Origin: a virus
IMG/VR virus record: IMGVR_UViG_3300006028_000011
Span: 18,239 to 82,238 of that record
Direction: 5' to 3' (one strand)
DNA length: 64,000 nt
Positions 24,533 through 31,639 of the stretch are shown piece by piece (position 1 is the stretch's first letter; every line of letters begins with the position of its first letter). The position numbers were made by a program, and so were the translations under genes. Below the pieces are notes generated by a model that saw only the letters and a program-made list of their open reading frames with translations, searched no databases and was not told where the DNA came from.

Positions 24533-24768
24533 CAGCCAGCCCTCCGGCGCCGCAGCGCCTCCAGGGCGGCCGACGTCTCCGGGCTCAGCTCGCCGACGAC
24601 CAGGCGCACGACGGCGTACGGCCGGCGGTGGCGGTCCCGGGCGATGCCGAGGCGGTAGCCCGGGTCAGAGGGGACCGCGCCGCTCGGGGCGGGCGAGGAG
24701 GGGTTGCCCCCTCCTCGCACCTCCACCGAGCATGGCTGCGGGGGCGAGGTCTGGGTTGGAGCGGTCAT
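24532..24768 (-). CDS. Hypothetical protein, 78 aa, carrying a structured DNA element
   Basis: The C-terminal half (GYRLGIARDRHRRPYAVVRLVVGELSP, partly) is coding-like. The N-terminal third (CSVEVRGGGNPSSPAPSGAV) is entirely encoded by copy A of a 73-nt structured repeat, so that part may be a later insertion or the true start may lie downstream. ATG at 24768 overlaps the upstream stop. Confidence 0.4.
   Translation of the reverse strand: MTAPTQTSPPQPCSVEVRGGGNPSSPAPSGAVPSDPGYRLGIARDRHRRPYAVVRLVVGELSPETSAALEALRRRRAG
24679..24751 (-). ncRNA. Structured repeat element, copy A (GCAA tetraloop)
   Basis: Read on the minus strand, an 11-bp perfect stem GCGAGGAGGGG / CCCCTCCTCGC closes the GNRA tetraloop GCAA (24693-24718). 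An outer 6-bp stem GCTCGG / CCGAGC (24726-24731 with 24682-24687) encloses it. Copy B at 40861-40933 is the same length, 73 nt, with only 7 differences. Six of them lie in the loop and its closing pair, which changes G-C to C-G. Confidence 0.6.
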
Positions 24769-24947
24769 CGCACCGGCGCCCCGAGGCGCTCCAGCGCGAG
24801 GGCCTCCATCTCGTCCACGACGGCGACCGGGTCGACGCAGGTGGTGGTCACACGCTCGACGCGACCGCCGACCACCTCGATCCACCAGCCGGTCCAGCCG
24901 GTCGGACTGTCCGCGTCGCGCTCGACGACGAGGCGGCGCTCGATCAC
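24765..24947 (-). CDS. Small hypothetical protein, 60 aa
   Basis: A beta-rich domain (RRLVVERDADSPTGWTGWWIEVVGGRV partly) with a C-terminal helix (VAVVDEMEALALERL). GTG start overlaps the LuxR-type gene stop. Function unknown. Confidence 0.5.
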   Translation of the reverse strand: MIERRLVVERDADSPTGWTGWWIEVVGGRVERVTTTCVDPVAVVDEMEALALERLGAPVR

Positions 24948-25312
24948 GCCGGCACCTCGACGAGCCCTAGCTGGAGCGCGCGCAGCAGGGCGCCGGCCGC
25001 GCCCGAGCCGTGCAGCTTCCTCGCCGCCTCGCCGACGTGGTTCCGCAACGTCTTCGCGTCGCAGCCGATGTGAGCGCGCACCGCCACCTCGCCGCCGCCC
25101 AGCGCGTAGAGGCGCATCACCTCCAGCTCCCTGGGTGTCAGCTGCTCGGCCTCCAGCTCCGGGGGCGCCAGGCGCAGCGGAGCGACGCGGCACGACAGGT
25201 CGCTGACCACCATCGCGGTCCGCGCGCCGCCGGCGACCGGCCAGAGCGCGGCGGCCACTTCGCCCGGCGGCAGGGGCGCGCCCTCGACGGCGACGAGGAG
25301 GACCTGCGTCAC
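24944..25312 (-). CDS. LuxR-type HTH protein, 122 aa
   Basis: The C-terminal region, about residues 57-102, is a GerE/LuxR HTH: LTPRELEVMRLYALGG, AHIGCDAKTLRNHVGEA, ARKL. The N-terminal 55 residues are short and hydrophobic, not a receiver domain. A DNA-binding phage regulator is likely. In an operon with a membrane protein and an XRE regulator. Confidence 0.7.
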   Translation of the reverse strand: MTQVLLVAVEGAPLPPGEVAAALWPVAGGARTAMVVSDLSCRVAPLRLAPPELEAEQLTPRELEVMRLYALGGGEVAVRAHIGCDAKTLRNHVGEAARKLHGSGAAGALLRALQLGLVEVPA

Positions 25313-25494
25313 GGGCGAGCCGGCACCGTGCAGATGACCGCCGGGTCGGGCTGCCGATGCGCTGCGGTGGAGGCCAAGTACAGCATGCCGACCGCGGTGG
25401 CCGTGGCGACGAGGGCGACCAGTGCGACGGCGAGGGCCGCGACGATGGGCCAGGTGCGGGCCCGCGGCCGGCGGGGCGGCATGGCGACGATCAC
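25309..25494 (-). CDS. Small membrane protein, 61 aa
   Basis: A basic N-terminus followed by a transmembrane helix (WPIVAALAVALVALVATA) and a short external tail with one Cys. Overlaps both neighbours by 4 nt. Confidence 0.5.
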   Translation of the reverse strand: MIVAMPPRRPRARTWPIVAALAVALVALVATATAVGMLYLASTAAHRQPDPAVICTVPARP

Positions 25495-25718
25495 GCCGCC
25501 CCCTCCGCGGCCTCGCCCATCAGGCGAATCGCGATCTCGGACGGGGGGTGCGCCTCGAGCGTCCGGCAGATCCTGGAGAAGATCTCCACGGAGGCCGTGC
25601 CCGAGCCGTAGACCTTCCAGAGGGTGTTCGGGTTGATCCCCGCCTTCTCGGCGAAGTCCTCCTTGGACCAGCCCCGTAGAATCCGCTCCCGCTCGAGACG
25701 ATCACGGCTCACTGGCAC
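25491..25718 (-). CDS. XRE-family HTH regulator, 75 aa
   Basis: LERERILRGWSKEDFAEKAGI, then NPNTLWKVYGSGTASVEIFSRI (in two parts) is a standard XRE helix-turn-helix. The start GTG at 25718 is preferred because the upstream ATG at 25766 lies within a tandem operator repeat. It faces the plus-strand regulator at 25859, so the pair resembles a lysis-lysogeny switch. Confidence 0.65.
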   Translation of the reverse strand: MPVSRDRLERERILRGWSKEDFAEKAGINPNTLWKVYGSGTASVEIFSRICRTLEAHPPSEIAIRLMGEAAEGAA

Positions 25719-25734
25719 GCGAGGCGACCGACCT

Positions 25735-25813
25735 TCGGTAGCTTCACGGCGAGTCGGTAGCTTCACGGCGAGATAGTAGCATGACTACCGCGTAGCGTGC
25801 GTGCTGCTACCGA
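25735..25813. promoter_or_regulatory. Operator region of divergent regulators
   Basis: TCGGTAGCTTCACGGCGAG occurs twice head to tail (25735-25753 and 25754-25772, period 19 bp). The reverse complement of its first eight bases, GCTACCGA, follows at 25806-25813. Lower GC (ATAGTAGCATGACTACCG) lies between. This is the layout of a multi-site phage operator. Confidence 0.6.
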
Positions 25814-25858
25814 GATGCCGTTAGAAAGTCACGCGCTTGCCGTTACGCTGGCGCCACC

Positions 25859-26326
25859 GTGGATCGACCAGACACCGGCGCTGCACACGAGCGCACCAGG
25901 CGGCTGTTCGCGACAGCGATCGAGCGGCGCGGCGGCCCGAAGGCCCTCGCGCACGAGCTGGCCATGCTGGGGGTGGACGCCGCCGAGCGCACCGTGGCCA
26001 GCTGGAGGGAGGGCAGGTACTTTCCGCGAGCGGACATCGCGATCTTGGTGTGGTCGCTCGCCGGCGTGCTCCCGGCGGACGAGCACATCAACGGGGCCGC
26101 GGCTTCGTCGCTGCTGGCCGACCAAGTCGCCGACCTCGCCCAGCGCATCGAGCGCCTGGAGGGCCGGCAGCGGGCCTGGGAGTGGGAGCGCCGGTCGGCC
26201 GCCGGCGAGGAGCTGCCGCCGCCGCCCGTTCCGGAGGGCGCCGTCGACCTGTCGGTGGCGCGGCTGGAGCGCACGGTCCGCGACCTCCAGGACCAGATCG
26301 ACCGGCTACGCAGACAGCAGGCCTGA
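25859..26326 (+). CDS. Repressor-like HTH/coiled-coil protein, 155 aa
   Basis: An N-terminal HTH (about 15-62: ALAHELAMLGVDAAERTVASW, in part) is followed by a coiled coil (LADQVADLAQRIERLEGRQ), a Pro-rich linker and a second coiled coil (ARLERTVRDLQDQIDRLRR). This suggests an oligomeric DNA-binding repressor. GTG start, alone on the plus strand, divergent from the XRE gene. Confidence 0.6.
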   Translation: MDRPDTGAAHERTRRLFATAIERRGGPKALAHELAMLGVDAAERTVASWREGRYFPRADIAILVWSLAGVLPADEHINGAAASSLLADQVADLAQRIERLEGRQRAWEWERRSAAGEELPPPPVPEGAVDLSVARLERTVRDLQDQIDRLRRQQA

Positions 26327-26695
26327 CAGCAGGTCCAGGCCGGCGGCCGTGCCGGCCAGCTGGAGCGCGATCACGCCGAAGTGCATGGGCGGGGTCGGGC
26401 CGGTTGGGTCCTCCCAGGCCTCGATCACACCGATCGTGATGTCGGTGCGCCCGGTGCGGTCGGCGAGCTCGTCAGCCCACTCGTCGGGCGATTGTCCGGC
26501 GAGGGCGCGGAGCCCGCGCATCAACTCTGCAACCAGGGCGCGCGCCTCGCTCTCGGACGCGCAACTCCGCGACGACGGACGTTGACCCAGACCGACGGTA
26601 CCCACAGCAGGCAGCACCTCACACCACGCGATGGACTTGGGGTGCCGGGGCGGGACGCCGGCCGGTCTCCAGCGTAACCGCCATCGAGGGCGCAT
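26306..26695 (-). CDS. HTH-like hypothetical protein, 129 aa
   Basis: The C-terminal 80 residues (SPDEWADELADRTGR, then VIEAWEDPTGPTPPMHFG) resemble an XRE-type HTH with an inserted loop. The start is uncertain because the first 40 residues are basic and low in predicted structure. Its 3' end overlaps the plus-strand repressor by 21 bp. Confidence 0.45.
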   Translation of the reverse strand: MRPRWRLRWRPAGVPPRHPKSIAWCEVLPAVGTVGLGQRPSSRSCASESEARALVAELMRGLRALAGQSPDEWADELADRTGRTDITIGVIEAWEDPTGPTPPMHFGVIALQLAGTAAGLDLLSGLLSA

Positions 26696-26742
26696 AACCG
26701 AACGCGGGACAATTTGCTCAGGAGTTTGGGCCGGCCAAACAG

Positions 26743-26769
26743 AGAGGGCCGGGTTGTCCCCGGCCCTCT
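26743..26769. terminator. Hairpin terminator of the 26.8-32.5 kb operon
   Basis: An 11-bp perfect stem AGAGGGCCGGG / CCCGGCCCTCT with loop TTGTC. It lies 70 bp beyond the stop of the last gene (26840) of the minus-strand chain. Only a short T stretch follows, so termination may need Rho or be Rho-independent in the high-GC manner. Confidence 0.6.
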
Positions 26770-26839
26770 TCCCGCTGCGGCCCGACCCGTGGGAGTGGTT
26801 CGTCTCCGTGGGGTGGACCGCCTATTCACTTCCGGCAGG

Positions 26840-26929
26840 TCAGGCCAGCGACCCCTCCTCGCCCGACTCCGGGTCCAGGTAGGGCTCCAGCTCGGCCAGG
26901 GCGGCGGGGAGCCAGTCCGGTGCCGTCAC
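26840..26929 (-). CDS. Small ORF, 29 aa
   Basis: GTG start overlaps the GNAT gene stop (GTGA). It encodes DWLPAALAELEPYLDPES, an acidic helix. Only the overlap supports it. Confidence 0.35.
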   Translation of the reverse strand: MTAPDWLPAALAELEPYLDPESGEEGSLA

Positions 26930-27564
26930 GCCATCGCTCCCGTCAGCTCCGCCGGCGTCTCGCCGGCGAGCAGCGAGGCGGAGGGCCCGAGCATCTCCCG
27001 GGCGCGCTCCACCAGGCGTGCGTCGGCGTAGTCGGCCGGCACGCTCCAGATCTGGGTCGGGGGCGGCTCGTGCTCCGCCGTCACCCGCAGCACCGGCCGG
27101 AAGCCGGCCCGCGCGTTGGCGCGCTGGCTGGCGATCTTGTCGTCTCCGATGCCGCCCCAGAGCGTGTCCCAGCCCTCCCGGGCCAGGTGCCACGCGATGT
27201 GCTCCAGGATGGCCGTGAAGAGCCCGCGGCCGCGGTGGGCCTCCAGCGTCTCGGCGCCCCACGCGAAGCAGTCGCCGGCGCCGAGCTGGAGCGTGCGGCG
27301 GAGCGGCGTCGCATAGGTCTCGCGCGTGGAGACCCAGCACCAGGCCACCACCTCCTCGTCCCGCCAGCTCCAGGCCACCCACGCGCCGCCGCCGGCGACG
27401 CGCTCCAGGATGGCCGCCTCGCTGGTGCCCATCGCCCTGGCCAGGTGGCCGGCCATCGCCTCTGCACGGCCGACCTCGGTGATCGCGTATCGGCCGTCCA
27501 GCTCGGGCCGGGTGGCGTGGCGCAGGTCTCGGGCCCAGAGCGCGCCGGTGAAGACGTCGCTCAC
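26926..27564 (-). CDS. GNAT-family acetyltransferase, 212 aa
   Basis: Motif A with the acetyl-CoA-binding loop is visible (ETLEAHRGRGLFTAILEHI, about residues 108-126), preceded by strands VAWCWVST and followed by NARAGFRPVLRV, a typical GNAT motif B. The substrate cannot be inferred. GTG start overlaps the upstream stop. Confidence 0.7.
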   Translation of the reverse strand: MSDVFTGALWARDLRHATRPELDGRYAITEVGRAEAMAGHLARAMGTSEAAILERVAGGGAWVAWSWRDEEVVAWCWVSTRETYATPLRRTLQLGAGDCFAWGAETLEAHRGRGLFTAILEHIAWHLAREGWDTLWGGIGDDKIASQRANARAGFRPVLRVTAEHEPPPTQIWSVPADYADARLVERAREMLGPSASLLAGETPAELTGAMA

Positions 27565-27848
27565 GCCGCCGCCCTCGCGGTCTGGGTCGCGGGCGCCGCC
27601 GCCTTCCGGCTGGCGCGGCGCCAGTTCCGCCAGGCCTGCCAGATGAGCAGCACGACCACGAGCAGGCCGTACTGGGTGGTCGCGATGGCGATCACCAGCA
27701 GACCGACCTGCGCTGCCATGACGCAGAGCCAGCCGACGCGCCGCCCGCGGCCGAGCAGCCAGTACCCGCCGAGCACCGGCAGGGCGGTGACCAGGGACAG
27801 CCAGCTGGGCAGGACGACGTGGTGCCACACCCAGGCCGCCGTGGTCAC
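27561..27848 (-). CDS. Membrane protein, 95 aa
   Basis: Three hydrophobic segments (about 13-32, 39-57, 60-74) interrupted by basic loops (GRGRRVGW, WRNWRRASRK) suggest a three-helix inner-membrane protein, similar to small actinophage membrane proteins. No motif. Confidence 0.6.
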   Translation of the reverse strand: MTTAAWVWHHVVLPSWLSLVTALPVLGGYWLLGRGRRVGWLCVMAAQVGLLVIAIATTQYGLLVVVLLIWQAWRNWRRASRKAAAPATQTARAAA

Positions 27849-28039
27849 GCCGCCCTCCGGGTCGGCCGCCGGCCGCCGTTGGCCCGGGCCGCCTGGGCGG
27901 CGACCACGCGCAGCGCGGCCTCCCGCTCGGTGAACTGGCGCAGCAGGGCGTCGAGGGTGTCGACGGGGACGCGCACGTACGACCGCTCGGCGCGGCGGGC
28001 GCGGACGACGGCGCGTCCGATGGTGACGATCGGGTTCAA
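27845..28039 (-). CDS. Small basic protein, 64 aa
   Basis: Basic, helical (VDTLDALLRQFTEREAALRVVAAQA). ATG at 28039 overlaps the upstream small ORF. Possibly DNA- or RNA-binding; unrecognised. Confidence 0.5.
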   Translation of the reverse strand: MNPIVTIGRAVVRARRAERSYVRVPVDTLDALLRQFTEREAALRVVAAQAARANGGRRPTRRAA

Positions 28040-28107
28040 GATGCTTCCTCCCTTGGAATCACGCGTACAGGTCGCGGAGGTGCAGGGTTGGTGGTGTGGG
28101 GCGCCAT
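28036..28107 (-). CDS. Small ORF, 23 aa
   Basis: ATG start shares its A with the upstream TGA; the stop overlaps the next ATG. Pro-rich (HTTNPAPPRPVRVIPREE). Overlap pattern is the only support. Confidence 0.3.
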   Translation of the reverse strand: MAPHTTNPAPPRPVRVIPREEAS

Positions 28108-28379
28108 CAGCCGCCGGCCTCCGCGGTGTCCCAGCACCAGTACGCCGCCGACTGCATCCCGCAGCCGCGGTCGCACTCCAGCCCCGCGCAGGCGGAGCCG
28201 TCCATGTCGAGGTGGACGTCCGGCGAGCCGTCCTTCCGCGCCTGGAGCACGTACGTCCCGCCGCAGCCGGCCCGGTCGCAGGGGCGGCGGACGTCCGGCA
28301 GCGACCCGGGCATGGCGTCCAGGGCGGCCTGCAGGCGGCGCTCCGTCGCCCGGTGCTCGGCCGGCACGCCGACGGTCAC
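28107..28379 (-). CDS. Cys-rich hypothetical protein, 90 aa
   Basis: Five Cys residues (CDRAGC, CAGLECDRGCGMQ, WCW) plus a helix ERRLQAALDAM suggest a zinc-binding fold. GTG start overlaps the upstream stop. Confidence 0.5.
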   Translation of the reverse strand: MTVGVPAEHRATERRLQAALDAMPGSLPDVRRPCDRAGCGGTYVLQARKDGSPDVHLDMDGSACAGLECDRGCGMQSAAYWCWDTAEAGG

Positions 28380-28597
28380 GGTCGCATCCCCGGGTACCGC
28401 GCCAGGTCGGCGCCGACGGAGTCCGCATAGCTGTAGAACGACTCGGGGTCGATGCACCAGAGACGGCCCTCGAAGAGCTCGGCCTCGATTACGCCCGTCC
28501 GGCACAGCTCTGCCACCTCGTCCTGGGTGATCCCCAGCGGGCCGGCCACCTGGCCAAGGGCGAACCAGCCTCGCTCTGCGGCCTCGGTTTCGATCAT
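28376..28597 (-). CDS. Small HTH_17-like protein, 73 aa
   Basis: GWFALGQVAGPLGITQDEV then EGRLWCIDPESFYSY has the order of MerR/excisionase-type winged helices (a helix, a strand pair with W, an acidic linker). ATG at 28597 follows GGAGGA at good spacing, which decides this start. Confidence 0.5.
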   Translation of the reverse strand: MIETEAAERGWFALGQVAGPLGITQDEVAELCRTGVIEAELFEGRLWCIDPESFYSYADSVGADLARYPGMRP

Positions 28598-28608
28598 GTC
28601 GATCCTCC

Positions 28609-29055
28609 TCACATGCCTCGCGGCTTCGCGCGCCAGCGGCCAGGGGCGACCCGTGCCGCGCGCGAACGCAATCTGGTGTGCACCGTGGTGCGGCCCATGT
28701 AGCCGGCCATGGCCTGGACGACTTCGGAGAACGTCAGGCCGCCGGGAGGCGCGCCCTCCAGCAGCGCCGCGAGGCGTACATCGGCGCCCTCGCGGAAGCG
28801 GGGCGTCTCCGGAGTCGGGTCGCTATGCGCCGGTGCCTCCCGGCGGATGGCCAGGGCCTCGGCCTCGGCGGCTTCCTCCCATGTGCCGTGCGGCTCCAGT
28901 TCCAGCCGCGCGACTTCCGCCCACCAGGCCTTGCGGGCGTGCTCGCTCCACCGCCGCAGTGGATCGCAGCTCATGCCCACGTAGAGGAGGTGCCCGTCGG
29001 CGTCGAAGAGGCGGTAGACGCTCGCGGGTAGACGTGGGCCTGGCAGGAACGTCAT
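28609..29055 (-). CDS. GIY-YIG endonuclease domain protein, 148 aa
   Basis: The first 50 residues contain SVYRLFDADGHLLYVGMS (the GIY-YIG core), then RRWSEHARKAWW and a later Glu-rich helix (WEEAAEAEALAI), matching the standard GIY-YIG fold. A further HTH-like C-terminus (LTFSEVVQAMAGYMGRTT) may bind DNA. Start ATG overlaps the upstream stop. It could be a homing or anti-competition nuclease. Confidence 0.7.
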   Translation of the reverse strand: MTFLPGPRLPASVYRLFDADGHLLYVGMSCDPLRRWSEHARKAWWAEVARLELEPHGTWEEAAEAEALAIRREAPAHSDPTPETPRFREGADVRLAALLEGAPPGGLTFSEVVQAMAGYMGRTTVHTRLRSRAARVAPGRWRAKPRGM

Positions 29056-29714
29056 CGCTCCTCCGGCCGCCGCGGCGTCGTCGAGCTGGCCCGGAACCGG
29101 CCGTGGCTCGGGCGCGTGGCCGCCAGCACCTCCAGATACTTCCGGACGGTGTTCTCGGACATGAACTCCTCCATCTCGACGACGTAGTGCTTGAACGGGT
29201 GCCCCGAGAGGGGCGCCTCCCAGAGGAGGTCGGCCAGGCGCTCGACAGCGGTCGACTCGACGGCGGGCGCGGGAGGAGGTGTCGGCGGTGAAGCCTCGGC
29301 CTCGACCACCGCCGTCACCTCCTCCCGGAGCCTGTACGCCACCCACCGCTGCACCCCGAGGGCGATCAGCGCGAGCAGCCCGATCCCCGACGCGGGGTCG
29401 AACAGGCCCTTCCACCAGGCCACCAGGAGCCACCCGACGACCCCTGCCGCGAATGGCCGGGCGGCCGCCCCGACGGGCCCGTTGAGGTACCGCCAGAGCC
29501 TGCCCAGCCCGACCCCCGCCCCGACGAGTAGGAGGGCCCGCACCAGGCCGGGCAGGTACCACCCCGCGAAGGCGACCCCCACCACGGCCAGCACGACCCC
29601 TCCCCCCCGCCGGACGAGGCGGGAGAAGTCCAGCCGCGTCGCCCAGGCAATTCCGAGTTCGAATGCCTGCTGTGCGATCTGCGTTTTGGGCGATTTGGGC
29701 GACTGGACTCCCAC
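29052..29714 (-). CDS. Polytopic membrane protein, 220 aa
   Basis: Three to four hydrophobic segments (about 39-55, 58-76, 85-104, 108-126) then a proline-rich linker and a C-terminal soluble domain (AVERLADLLWEAPLSG, MEEFMSENTVRKYL). Preceded by a basic N-terminus. Plausible membrane component of a transfer or secretion apparatus. Start GTG. Confidence 0.55.
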   Translation of the reverse strand: MGVQSPKSPKTQIAQQAFELGIAWATRLDFSRLVRRGGGVVLAVVGVAFAGWYLPGLVRALLLVGAGVGLGRLWRYLNGPVGAAARPFAAGVVGWLLVAWWKGLFDPASGIGLLALIALGVQRWVAYRLREEVTAVVEAEASPPTPPPAPAVESTAVERLADLLWEAPLSGHPFKHYVVEMEEFMSENTVRKYLEVLAATRPSHGRFRASSTTPRRPEER

Positions 29715-29715
29715 G

Positions 29716-30246
29716 TCACCGACCCCGCGGAGTGGGGGAGGCGGGGAGCGCCGGACCCGTGTCGACGGCCTGGCAGATGTTGGCCGCGGGCTTGATCCCG
29801 AGGTAGGTGGCGGCGAGCGACGCGGCGCCGCTCTGGCCCAGCGTCATGGCCACGAGGACGACGGGCAACAGGGCCACGCCGACCGCGATGCCGACCGGAC
29901 CGATCCGGGTCGCCATGCGGTGCCCGTGCGTGGACAGCGCGTGACCCTGCGGCGTCAGCTTCATCAGCAGGACGCCCGTCCCGATGCTGAGGGCGCTGAC
30001 GAGCACGAACACCAGATCGAGGGGCCGCACCACCCCCAGGAGTCGGTTCAGGAACGTGTTGAGCCAGGCCTCGAGGAGGCCGGTGTAGATGATGTAGATC
30101 AGGCCGGCCGACACCGCGACCGCGAGCCAGGTCTTGAAGTGCGAGTTGCTCGCCCGGCCGCCGCCGCCACCACCTCCCGCGCCCGGCGGGGCGCCTCCAC
30201 CGCGGCCCGGCCGGGTCCAGTCGCTGATCTTGTCGAAAACGCTCAT
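29716..30246 (-). CDS. Multi-TM protein with Gly-rich N-terminus, 176 aa
   Basis: An N-terminal Gly-rich segment (about 15-35) precedes hydrophobic helices at about 40-58, 77-92 and 112-133. This plan (soluble low-complexity head, three membrane helices) recalls TrbC/VirB2- or PrgI-like small channel proteins in actinobacterial elements, but the assignment is weak. Confidence 0.5.
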   Translation of the reverse strand: MSVFDKISDWTRPGRGGGAPPGAGGGGGGGRASNSHFKTWLAVAVSAGLIYIIYTGLLEAWLNTFLNRLLGVVRPLDLVFVLVSALSIGTGVLLMKLTPQGHALSTHGHRMATRIGPVGIAVGVALLPVVLVAMTLGQSGAASLAATYLGIKPAANICQAVDTGPALPASPTPRGR

Positions 30247-30491
30247 CGAAACCTCCGAATCAGGGCCACCAGAGATCGGCCGGCGACCCACGGCAGCCCG
30301 TAGGCGAGTCGCGCGGAGCAGCGCAGCGTGATCAGCGCGATCACGCCGCCGTAGTGCCAGACGCGGCCGAGCCCGATGCCCAGCCGCTCCCAGCCCGGCC
30401 AGGGCGGCCGGACCGGCTCGACGTCGATCACGTCGCCGGCGAGGGGGTACTCGTCATCGCCATCGGTCAGCGCGGGGACGTAGCGGGTCAC
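30243..30491 (-). CDS. Hypothetical protein, 82 aa
   Basis: An acidic N-terminus (LTDGDDEYPLAGDVIDVEPV) and an amphipathic C-terminal half (VWHYGGVIALITLRCSARLA) consistent with membrane association. ATG/GTG overlaps bind it to its neighbours. Confidence 0.5.
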   Translation of the reverse strand: MTRYVPALTDGDDEYPLAGDVIDVEPVRPPWPGWERLGIGLGRVWHYGGVIALITLRCSARLAYGLPWVAGRSLVALIRRFR

Positions 30492-30697
30492 CTACCGGCT
30501 CCCGTGGGGTCCGGCGACGGCATGTGGCCGTCGCACGAGAGGGTGTAGCCGTGCACGACGACCGGGTGGGGGCAGACCGTTCCCCGGACGCCGCCGCTGT
30601 AGTACGCCCAGGCCCCGGCCAGGATGACCAGGACGACGATCAGGGCGGTTCCGAGCCCCCCCCCAGTGGGGCGCGGCTGCGGCTGCCACTGGTTCAC
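30488..30697 (-). CDS. Single-pass membrane protein, 69 aa
   Basis: A transmembrane segment (LGTALIVVLVILAGAWAYY) precedes an exported tail with two Cys (VCPHPVVVHGYTLSCDGH). GTG start overlapping the upstream stop. Confidence 0.5.
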   Translation of the reverse strand: MNQWQPQPRPTGGGLGTALIVVLVILAGAWAYYSGGVRGTVCPHPVVVHGYTLSCDGHMPSPDPTGAGR

Positions 30698-30828
30698 CAG
30701 GACACCGCCCCGGCGACGCCGGCCGCCACCACGAACACGGCCGCGGCGACGGCCCAGCCGATGTGGGCCGTGCCGATCTCGCGCGGCGCCACCCGCAGGA
30801 TGGCGATGAGCTCCAGCAGCCTGCTCAT
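30694..30828 (-). CDS. Small membrane protein, 44 aa
   Basis: MSRLLELIAILRVAPREIG then a C-terminal transmembrane stretch (AAAVFVVAAGVAGAV). ATG overlaps the transglycosylase stop. Confidence 0.45.
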   Translation of the reverse strand: MSRLLELIAILRVAPREIGTAHIGWAVAAAVFVVAAGVAGAVSW

Positions 30829-31502
30829 GCGTACTTCCTCCAGGCCCCGGACGTGAACGTCGTCCAGGGCGTCCAGTTCGAGCCATGCCCCGAGATCGCG
30901 GCCGTCTGCTGCGCGGCGCAGCCGAGCGCCTCGGCGCAGGCGACCGTGACCCGCGGGTGGGCGATCAGGTTGAGTTGCCAGGGGCCATACGACCGCTCCG
31001 GGCCCTGGCCGGGATCGCAGCGCGGCGGGCAGAGGTGGACGGCGTCGGAGCGGCCTCCGGACTCGGCCATCCCGATCGCGGCGCCCGTGTGGGCGGCAGG
31101 CTCGGGAACACCGGCCGCCTGGAGCGCCTGCTCCATCTGGGCTCGCGTGTAGACCACGCCTGGGCCGGCGGGGACCGGCGGCACGTAGGCCGGGTCCGGC
31201 AGGGGGCCGCCCGGCACCGCTCCCCCGGACGCCGGTGGCGAGGGCGGGCCGGCCGGCACGCAGAGGAACCAGAAGCAGTCCACCTTCCGGACCGCTGGCG
31301 CCTCCGGGTTGGTGTTGTTCGGGTGGCTGCACAGCATGACGAGGCACGGCTGCGCCGAGGTGTTGACGCCGCGCGCCTCCATCCCGGCCAGCACGGCGTC
31401 GGTCGCCTTGGCGCTTCGGCCGGGCTGCGAGTACCAGGCATCGAACCCGAGCACCGCGATGACGATCAGGACGAGCGCGAGCCCGCGCGGCGCGCAGCCC
31501 AT
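30825..31502 (-). CDS. Lytic transglycosylase-like exported protein, 225 aa
   Basis: An N-terminal signal anchor (GLALVLIVIAVLGFDAW) is followed by a Cys-bearing linker and a C-terminal SLT-like domain: MEQALQAAGVPEP, AAIGMAESGGRSDA (catalytic Glu), SYGPWQLN. This is the fold of lytic transglycosylases and related muramidases that open peptidoglycan for conjugation or phage entry. It is embedded among membrane proteins, fitting a cell-wall-penetrating apparatus. Confidence 0.65.
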   Translation of the reverse strand: MGCAPRGLALVLIVIAVLGFDAWYSQPGRSAKATDAVLAGMEARGVNTSAQPCLVMLCSHPNNTNPEAPAVRKVDCFWFLCVPAGPPSPPASGGAVPGGPLPDPAYVPPVPAGPGVVYTRAQMEQALQAAGVPEPAAHTGAAIGMAESGGRSDAVHLCPPRCDPGQGPERSYGPWQLNLIAHPRVTVACAEALGCAAQQTAAISGHGSNWTPWTTFTSGAWRKYA

Positions 31503-31639
31503 CACCCGCCCAGCCTGCGAACGGCGCCCGCCGTGGCCCACGCGAGCAGGGCGCCCAGGACGAAGTAGGCGATGCCCAGGGTGGGGTCGGGGTGCGCGAG
31601 GACGGGCGCGGCGGCGACGAGTCGAAGCGCGAAGCTCAT
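31502..31639 (-). CDS. Small membrane protein, 45 aa
   Basis: An opening strand (SFALRLVAAAPVLAHPDP) then a hydrophobic helix (GIAYFVLGALLAWATAGAV). ATG/TGA overlaps on both sides (ATGATG pattern). Confidence 0.45.
   Translation of the reverse strand: MSFALRLVAAAPVLAHPDPTLGIAYFVLGALLAWATAGAVRRLGG

Noticed and set aside
24693-24718. Treating the repeated hairpin as an ordinary Rho-independent terminator
   Set aside because: No T-run follows either copy, one copy lies within a coding gene, and the conserved flanks and tetraloop swap point to a structured element instead.
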